NCBI GenBank assembly: GCA_964544065.1 | Contig: CAZJBA010000197.1 | Span: 1 to 5,113 of the forward strand | Origin: JAYELX01 sp964544065 | GTDB taxonomy: Bacteria > Chloroflexota > Anaerolineae > Anaerolineales > UBA11858 | Reading direction: 5' to 3' | DNA: 5,113 bases | Shown: positions 1 to 5,113 of the stretch, in pieces | How positions within the stretch are numbered: the first letter of the stretch is position 1 | Layout: every line of letters begins with the position of its first letter | Program-made: the position numbers and the translations under genes | Notes under the pieces: model-generated | What the model saw: the letters and a program-made list of their open reading frames with translations, nothing else | What the model was told of the DNA's origin: nothing | Databases searched by the model: none

Positions 1-2174
1 ATCTGGAAGGCAATCCCCTATATTTCCTGGGGAGCGTACTGGACATCACCGAGCGCAAACGGGCCGAAGACGCCCTGCGCGAGAGCGAGGAGAAATTCAG
101 GAACCTTTTTGAGACCATGTCCGAGGGCGTGGTATACCAGGACGCAGAGGGTAATATCACGTCCGCAAACCCGGCAGCCGAGCGAATCCTCGGTTTGTCC
201 CTGGAACAAATGCAGGGAAAGACTTCGATGGACCCGCGATGGAAAGCCTTAGATGAGCATGGCAACGAACTGCCTGGGGAGAAACACCCAGCCATGATCG
301 CCCTTCGGACTGGGAAGAAGGGCGAAAACCATGTGCAAGGCATATTTGTCCCGGAACGGAACGAGTACGTATGGATGATCGTCAATGCGATACCGCAGTT
401 CAAAGAAGGAAGCGACAGACCCTACCAGGTGTATGCAACCTTCACGGACATCACAGAGCGAAGGCGGGCGGAGTTGCAGCTCAAAGCCGAAAAAGAATGG
501 TCGGAAAGACTCATCAACTATGCACCGAACATTGTCGTCGGAATGCAGGAAGGATCGAAGATTGCTGTTTTTAACCGTTTCGCGGAACGGTTGACCGGCT
601 ATAAGGCGGAAGAGGTCATCGGCAAAGAATGGATTGGTACGTTCATCCCTGAAGAACTGAGGGAAGACATCTATCAGGCTTGGGATGACATCGTGGATAA
701 TCAGTTGGTCGACCACCATTTCGAGAATGAGATCATCACCAAATCCGGAGAAAGGCGGCTGATCGAATGGAGCAACACCATCATCACCAAAAACGGTGAA
801 TTCCAATTGATCCTTTCGCTTGGCGCCGACATCACCGAGCGTAAACGAGCCGAAAAAGAGGCCCAAAGTTTCAGCCGTCTTTTCGAGAATTCACTGAACG
901 AGATTTACATCTTCAATTCAGAAAACTTGCAATTTGTGCAGACAAATGAAGCGGCACAAAAAAACATGGGATACTCTCAAAGCGAATTACGTCAGCTCAC
1001 CCCGCTTGATATAAAATCCGAATTTACAAAGAAACAGTTTAATCAATTAATTAGCCCGCTGCTTAAAGGGAGCAAAGAAAAACTTGTTTTCAAAACCATT
1101 CACCAACGCAAAGACAAGAGTACCTATGATGTTGAAGTACACCTAGAACTAATGGATTTTGAGGATGAAAAGGTTTTTGTTGCCTTTATTAATGACATCA
1201 CCGAGCGGGTGCAGGCTGAAGCGGCGCTGCGCGAGAGCGAAGAAAAATATCGAACACTCGTCAATAGTACCTTGCAGGGCGTGGTGATCGCTCGATCGGA
1301 TCCGGTCAGGTTGGTTTTTGCCAATCCGGCGATGGCTCAGATAAGCGGATATCCCCCTGAAAGGCTGGTTGGGATGGGGCCGGATGAATTGGCAAAACTC
1401 ATTTACGAAGAAGACCGGCAGCGATTTTTTGGCAACTTCCAAAAGCGCATTCAAGGCGAAAATATTCCTCAAGTAGACGAATATCGACTAGTGACCAAAG
1501 ATGGCACCGTAAAATGGGTAGCCCTTTATTCTTCTCGGATCGAATACAAAAATGAACCGGCTACGCTTACGACCTTCATGGACATCACTGAGCGGGTGCA
1601 GGCGGAAGAAACATTGCGCGAAAGCGAGCGAAAACAGGCGACCTTGATCAGCAATCTTCAGGGAATGGTTTATTCCTGTCTAAATGATCAGAACTGGACT
1701 ATGAAATTCGTCAGTCAGGGTGCTTCTGCTCTCACCGGTTATCATCCGGAGGAATTAATCGATAACCAGGTCATTACTTACAACGATCTGATCCATCCGG
1801 ACGACCGGGCCTATGTGTGGGAAACCGTTCAAAAGATGACTCAAAAACGCATCGCGTTTGAAATGGAATACCGGATCATAACTCGGGACCAGTCGGTGAA
1901 ATGGGTTTGGGAACGCGGTCAGGGCGTATTCTCGCCGTCCAGAGGGCTGATCTCGTTGGAAGGGTTTATTTCTGACATCACCGCCCGTAAGCAGACCGAA
2001 AACGAACTGCGCCGGCTCAAGGACGACCTGCAGGCCGAGGTGGAGCAGAAAACCCGGGAATTACAAGCGCGCGTAGAATTGTTAGAGCGCTTCCACGATG
2101 CCACCATCGAGCGCGAGCTGCGCATGAAGGAACTGCGCGACGAAATTGCCCGCCTGAAGGGGGAGGCTGGATGA
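1..2174 (+). CDS. Multi-PAS sensory protein without a kinase domain (5' end outside window)
   Basis: The frame is open from base 3 to the TGA at 2172-2174 (723 codons), and in-frame PAS sequence lies upstream of the first ATG at 117. The gene therefore starts before the window and 117 is not its start. The window shows the tail of one PAS (DITERKRAE at 42) and five complete PAS domains: about 99-467, 504-848, 870-1214, 1245-1601 and 1638-1994. Each ends in a DIT(E/A)R linker, at 447, 828, 1194, 1581 and 1974. PAS1 is of the type with a P..HPAM.ALRTG motif. PAS3 resembles the NEIYIF...LTPLDIK family. PAS5 has the HPDDR and KWVWERG signatures of PAS fold 3. A charged coiled coil follows (about 2004-2171), ending in ERELRMKELRDEIARLKGE, a tail style known from PAS proteins. 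No membrane segment and no HisKA, HATPase, GGDEF, EAL or receiver domain is visible. PAS domains bind small ligands, heme or flavin, or mediate dimerisation; the ligands here are unknown. It overlaps the downstream kinase gene by 4 bases, so a sensory or adaptor role for that kinase is inferred. An output domain upstream of the window cannot be excluded. Confidence 0.93.
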   Translation, partial: LEGNPLYFLGSVLDITERKRAEDALRESEEKFRNLFETMSEGVVYQDAEGNITSANPAAERILGLSLEQMQGKTSMDPRWKALDEHGNELPGEKHPAMIALRTGKKGENHVQGIFVPERNEYVWMIVNAIPQFKEGSDRPYQVYATFTDITERRRAELQLKAEKEWSERLINYAPNIVVGMQEGSKIAVFNRFAERLTGYKAEEVIGKEWIGTFIPEELREDIYQAWDDIVDNQLVDHHFENEIITKSGERRLIEWSNTIITKNGEFQLILSLGADITERKRAEKEAQSFSRLFENSLNEIYIFNSENLQFVQTNEAAQKNMGYSQSELRQLTPLDIKSEFTKKQFNQLISPLLKGSKEKLVFKTIHQRKDKSTYDVEVHLELMDFEDEKVFVAFINDITERVQAEAALRESEEKYRTLVNSTLQGVVIARSDPVRLVFANPAMAQISGYPPERLVGMGPDELAKLIYEEDRQRFFGNFQKRIQGENIPQVDEYRLVTKDGTVKWVALYSSRIEYKNEPATLTTFMDITERVQAEETLRESERKQATLISNLQGMVYSCLNDQNWTMKFVSQGASALTGYHPEELIDNQVITYNDLIHPDDRAYVWETVQKMTQKRIAFEMEYRIITRDQSVKWVWERGQGVFSPSRGLISLEGFISDITARKQTENELRRLKDDLQAEVEQKTRELQARVELLERFHDATIERELRMKELRDEIARLKGEAG
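42..1996 (+). repeat. Six imperfect in-frame repeats of the PAS-PAS linker
   Basis: Linker copies start at 42, 447, 828, 1194, 1581 and 1974, spaced 366-405 bases apart and all in frame. The core gacatcaccgagcg is exact at 42, 828 and 1194, and nearly so at 447 and 1581. Copies at 1194 and 1581 agree over about 28 bases with two differences, extending through GGGTGCAGGC. Copies at 42 and 1194 also share CGCGAGAGCGA further on. The encoded motif is DITER(K/V/R).AE...L(R)ES. Similarity at DNA level exceeds that of the PAS bodies, so these could act as recombination points between modules (inference). The kinase gene has a seventh copy, cut by the gap at 3569. Confidence 0.85.
2159..2174 (+). 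promoter_or_regulatory. Shine-Dalgarno and ATGA stop/start overlap coupling the two genes
   Basis: A purine-rich GGGGGAGG at 2159-2166 lies four bases before the ATG at 2171, inside the last codons of the PAS-array gene. The start ATG (2171-2173) overlaps the upstream TGA (2172-2174). This is the classic arrangement for translational coupling. It supports 2171 as the start of the kinase over the later in-frame ATG at codon 13, which would also remove the basic residues that precede the first membrane segment. Confidence 0.85.
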
Positions 2175-3577
2175 GCGCCAAAAGGATCAGAACGGCCCTG
2201 AAAGCCATGCCCCGCTGGCTGCCTGTCACCTTGGCGGCGGCGCTGCTGCTCGTGCTGGCCGGCGGCCTGTGGTTCTATCGCTTCCAGAGTCAGGTCATGC
2301 AGCGGGAAGTCGAAACAAACCTGACCGCCATCGCCCAACTCAAAACTGAACAGATCGCCGCCTGGCGCCGCGACCAGCTTAACGATGCCGAGCTGTTGGC
2401 TCCCAGCGTGTACACGGAAGCCGCCCAATTTTTGGCCGGGCCGGACGAAGCCAACGAACAAAGCCTGCGCGCTGTGCTGCAAAGCCTGGCTTCTCAGCAC
2501 GACTACACCGACATCCTGCTGGTGGACTGGGCGGGCACAGAGCGCTGGAGCCTGACCGGCAACGAGGAACATTACCGCGAATATCTCCCCGCCCTGGAGA
2601 CCGCCTTGCAGACGGGCGAGCCGGTTTTCATCGACCTGCACCGCGACCTTGAAAACCGTTCTGCCCACGTCTCTGTGGTGGTGCCACTTTCGAACGGGGC
2701 GGAGTCCCCCGGCGTGCTGGTGTTGATCAATGATGCTGCCCATTTTCTGTATCCTCTGATCCAGTCCTGGCCCACGCCCAGCGAGAGCGCCGAAACCCTG
2801 CTGGTGCGGCAGGAGGGCGACCAGGTGCTCTTCCTCAACGACCTGCGCCACCAGCCCGACGCGGCCCTCGAATTTCGCCTCCCCTTGAGCCAGGCCGATC
2901 TGCCGGCGGTAATGGCCGTGCAGGGCGCCGAGGGCTTTGTGCTGGGCCGTGATTACCGCGGCGCGGCGGTGGCGGCTGTGCTGCTGCCCGTGCCCGATTC
3001 ACCCTGGTACCTGGTCGCCAAGGTGGACGCCGATGAAGCCTTCTCCGAATGGCATTTCCGCTCGACGATTATCCTGATCACCATGCTTTCAGGCATGGCA
3101 CTGTCCGTTGCGGGCGGTGTGGCCGTTCAGCAGCGTAGGGAAAAAGCGCGCTACCGTGCCCTTCACCGCGCCCAGGCCGACCAGCAAGCCCTGCTGGAAG
3201 CCGTTTACCGCAACGCCCCACTGGTGATGATGGTGGTGGATGAAGAGCGCCGCGTCCGCCAGGTTAACGGCTTTGCTGCACAATTTGCAGGGCGCTCCGC
3301 CGAGGACATGCTCGGCCTGCGCGGCGGCGAAGCCCTGCGCTGCCTGCACGCCCTCGATTCGCCCGAGGGCTGCGGTTTTGGGTCGTTTTGCCAGGAGTGC
3401 ATGGTGCGCAGCACCGTCCTGGACACCCTGGTGAACGGCGCCAGCCACCAGCAGGTCGAGGCTTCGCTGCCTTTCGAGATCGCGGGCAAAGAAGAGCAGC
3501 GCACCTTCCTGCTCTCGGCAACCCCGCTCGGCCTGGCAGACGAACCCCTGGCCCTGGTCACCATGCTCGATATCACC
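2171..3577 (+). CDS. Membrane sensor histidine kinase, N-terminal part: TM, double Cache, TM, Cys-rich PAS (interrupted by gap)
   Basis: This is the N-terminal 469 residues of what is almost certainly one kinase continuing after the N run. A basic start (KRIR, K, R) precedes TM1 at about residues 16-36. Residues about 40-295 form an extracytoplasmic sensor of the double-Cache type. It opens with the membrane-proximal helix QIAAWRRDQLNDAELLA and has a second half around QSWPTPSESAETLLVR, then RDYRGAAV and SPWYLVAKVD. Cache domains sense small extracellular molecules; the ligand is unknown. TM2 is at about residues 298-320. A cytoplasmic PAS (about 341-469) carries a Cys/His cluster, C391-x-H393, C401, C407 and C410, which could hold a metal or redox cofactor (inference). 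The sequence stops at the conserved DIT ending the PAS, exactly where the Ns begin. The frame continues by chance to a stop at 3745, which is not a real end. Hand-counted GC is about 62-70%, clearly higher than the PAS gene upstream. Confidence 0.9.
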
Positions 3578-3677
3578 NNNNNNNNNNNNNNNNNNNNNNN
3601 NNNNNNNNNNNNNNNNNNNNNNNNNNNNNNNNNNNNNNNNNNNNNNNNNNNNNNNNNNNNNNNNNNNNNNNNNNNNN
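3578..3677. other. Assembly gap of 100 Ns, true length unknown
   Basis: This is a run of exactly 100 N, the conventional placeholder for a scaffold gap of unknown size. The last base before it completes the codon of the DIT motif that ends a PAS domain. The sequence after it resumes just before a GAF domain. The codon phase is shifted across the run: upstream codons start at positions giving remainder 2 on division by 3, downstream codons at remainder 1. An intact single gene therefore needs a real gap length of remainder 2, whereas 100 has remainder 1. Confidence 0.97.
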
Positions 3678-5073
3678 GCGGCTGCTGGCGCAGCAGGTGG
3701 CCGTCAACCAACTGTCCGCTGCGCTGGGCGAAAAACACGATCTGAACTCGATCTACGCCGCCATCTACGACCACGTGCGTGAGCTGGTGGATGCGGATGC
3801 ATTCATCGTCGCCGCTTACGACAGCCGCGCCAAACGAATCCGGGCCGCCTACGCCGTTAACCGGGGAGAAGTGATCGCGGCCGGTGATCTCCCCCCCATC
3901 CCCCTCGAGCCGCCTGGCCAGGGCACCCAGAGCCGGGTGATCCACAGCGGCCAGCCGTTCTACGCGCCGGATTTCCGTCAGGCCGTGGCCTCCGCCGGGA
4001 GCCAATACAAGATCGCCGAGGATGGCACGGTCAGCGCGGGCATCCCGCGGCCGGAAAACGAGGACGATGACTGGGAAGACTCCACCCAATCGGCCGTCTA
4101 CGTGCCCATGAAGGTGCAGGGCGAAGTCATCGGCGTGATGCAGGCCCAGAGCAACCGCCCCGACGCCTATTCCCAGGAAGATATTGAACTCCTGAGCGGC
4201 ATGGCCAATGTGGCCGCGGTCGCTGTGCAGAACGCCCGCCTGATCGCGCAGCTCGAAGAGACCGTCGCTGAACGCACCGCCGCACTGGAAGAAAAGGTGG
4301 AAAAGCTGACCCGCAGCGAGCGAGCCATGCTTTACATGGTGGAAGACCTCAACCAGATCACCGCCGATTTGAAAACGGAACGCCGAAAATTGGAAATTTC
4401 CAATCAAGAACTGGAGGCCTTCGCCTATTCGGTCTCCCACGACCTGCGCGCCCCGCTGCGGGCCATCGATGGCTATGCCGGTTTTCTGGCGCAGGATTAC
4501 GCCGGTGAGTTAGACGCCGAAGGGCAGCGTTTTATCGACGTCATCCAGCAGAGCGCCGCCAAAATGGACCGCCTGATCTCCGATCTGCTCAACCTGTCGC
4601 GGGTCAGCCGGGCCGAGATGAGCCGCGTCAGCGTCGACATGGCCCAGGTCGCCCGTTCCATATATCATGAAGTTGCCAGCGAAACCGAGCAGGCAGCCTT
4701 CGAGGTCGAAATCCAGCCCCTGCCGCCGGCTGACTGCGACCCGGCCCTGATCAAACAGGTCTGGAAAAACCTGATCGAGAACGCCCTCAAGTACAGCGCC
4801 AACGCCGCGCTCAAGCAAATCACGATCGGGGCGCAGCAAGGCGACGGGGAAACCGTCTACTGGATCAAGGACCACGGCGCCGGTTTCGATCCCCAATACA
4901 AGCGCAAGCTCTTCGGCGTCTTCCAGCGCCTGCACAGCGAAGAGCAATACGAAGGCAGCGGGGTGGGGCTGGCCATCGTCCAGCGCATCATCCGACGCCA
5001 CGGCGGGCGGGTGTGGGCCGAGGGCCAGCCCGGCCAGGGCGCAACGTTCTATTTTGCGCTGCTGGTTGAGTAA
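3678..5073 (+). CDS. Sensor histidine kinase, C-terminal part: GAF, coiled coil, HisKA, HATPase_c (5' end in gap)
   Basis: This is open from the gap edge (first full codon 3679) to the TAA at 5071-5073, 464 residues. It contains a GAF domain (about 3700-4242) with the usual second half SAVYVPMKVQGEVIGVMQ and ending NARL, and a coiled coil at about 4243-4413. HisKA follows with the H-box FAYSVSHDLRAPLRAIDGY; the phospho-accepting His codon is 4438-4440. HATPase_c has the N-box (KNLIENALKYS, Asn at 4768 and 4780), the G1 box DHGAGFD (Asp at 4870), the F-region KLFGVFQRLHS and the G2 box GSGVGLAIV (4954 onward). All catalytic elements are present, so the kinase should be active: trans-autophosphorylation on His, then transfer to a response regulator not seen here. 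The H-box style is that of phytochrome-like and other cytoplasmic-GAF kinases. There is no receiver or HPt domain. The GAF holds an acidic insertion around 3976-4086. With the part before the gap it gives one kinase of at least 933 residues; that the two parts are one gene is inferred from domain order, strand and composition. Confidence 0.92.
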
Positions 5074-5083
5074 ATGCCGCTGT

Positions 5084-5113
5084 CTTCGAGAGCCTCACCC
5101 TTCGAGAGCCTCA
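5084..5113 (+). repeat. 14-bp direct repeat at the window's 3' end
   Basis: CTTCGAGAGCCTCA occurs at 5084-5097 and again at 5100-5113, separated by two C residues, giving a 16-bp period. It begins ten bases after the kinase stop codon, and the second copy ends exactly at the window edge, so a longer array may follow. From memory it resembles intergenic repeats of the type TTCGAnnnnCTCAGGGCGAA common in some environmental genomes, but the distinguishing second half is not visible. Confidence 0.7.

Noticed and set aside
117..2174. ATG at 117 as the start of the PAS-array gene
   Set aside because: The frame is open upstream to base 3 and encodes a PAS linker (DITERKRAEDALRESEEKF) that continues smoothly into the codons after 117, so the ATG is internal.
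1919..2851. Long minus-strand frame of 310 codons across the gene junction
   Set aside because: It is a shadow in GC-rich coding DNA. It spans two well-supported plus-strand genes and its product shows no recognisable domain.
3578..3745. Frameshift or premature stop at 3745 making the kinase a pseudogene
   Set aside because: The phase change lies across a placeholder gap of unknown length, and both flanks are intact with full domain motifs.
3205..4440. Minus-strand frame of 411 codons spanning the gap
   Set aside because: It is open only because Ns carry no stops. It is antisense to PAS, GAF and HisKA sequence and has no recognisable motif.
3388..5073. A gene starting at 3388 and passing through the Ns
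   Set aside because: Bases 3388-3577 in that frame give low-complexity sequence, while the other frame there gives a good PAS domain. Only the part after the gap is real in this frame.
5084..5113. Start of a CRISPR array
   Set aside because: The repeat unit is only 14 bases with a 2-base separation, so there is no spacer, and there are only two copies and no cas genes in view.
5074..5113. Terminator after the kinase
   Set aside because: No stem-loop followed by a T-run is visible in the 40 bases available; the downstream region is cut off.

Overview
The window holds two same-strand genes of a large sensory signalling locus, and it looks like a short metagenomic or draft-assembly scaffold. 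It is cut at both ends and interrupted by a run of exactly 100 Ns (3578-3677). The second gene is GC-rich (hand-counted samples about 62-70%). The first is closer to 50%. The Cache/PAS/GAF architecture, the GAF sequence style and the FAYSVSHDLRAPLRAIDGY H-box recall environmental bacteria such as Anaerolineae-like Chloroflexota or Deltaproteobacteria. That placement is a low-confidence impression, since no rRNA or housekeeping marker is present.

Layout. (1) From the left edge to 2174 is the 3' part of a gene for a soluble protein made of tandem PAS domains: the tail of one PAS, five complete PAS domains, and a C-terminal coiled coil. It has no kinase, cyclase or other catalytic domain in view. 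(2) At 2171 a second gene begins, overlapping the first by the ATGA arrangement behind a strong Shine-Dalgarno. It encodes a membrane histidine kinase: TM1, a periplasmic double-Cache-like sensor, TM2, and a PAS domain with an unusual Cys/His cluster. After the assembly gap come a GAF domain, a coiled coil, HisKA and HATPase_c, ending at 5073. The reading frame differs across the gap, but the gap length is a placeholder, so this is not evidence of a broken gene. (3) The last 40 bases are non-coding and contain a 14-bp direct repeat at a 16-bp period running into the window edge.

Working together (inference): the translationally coupled PAS-array protein probably acts as a cytoplasmic sensory or scaffold partner of the membrane kinase. 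The kinase itself combines an extracytoplasmic signal (Cache), a possible redox/metal signal (Cys-rich PAS) and a GAF signal before autophosphorylation. No response regulator lies in the window.

No promoter, terminator, RNA gene, mobile element or CRISPR array could be supported, and no stretch over 300 bases lacks a gene apart from the gap. I do not see a clearly new biological system. The most interesting points are the low-GC third PAS module, the Cys-rich PAS, the output-less PAS array coupled to a kinase, and the assembly break that falls exactly at a repeated PAS linker.
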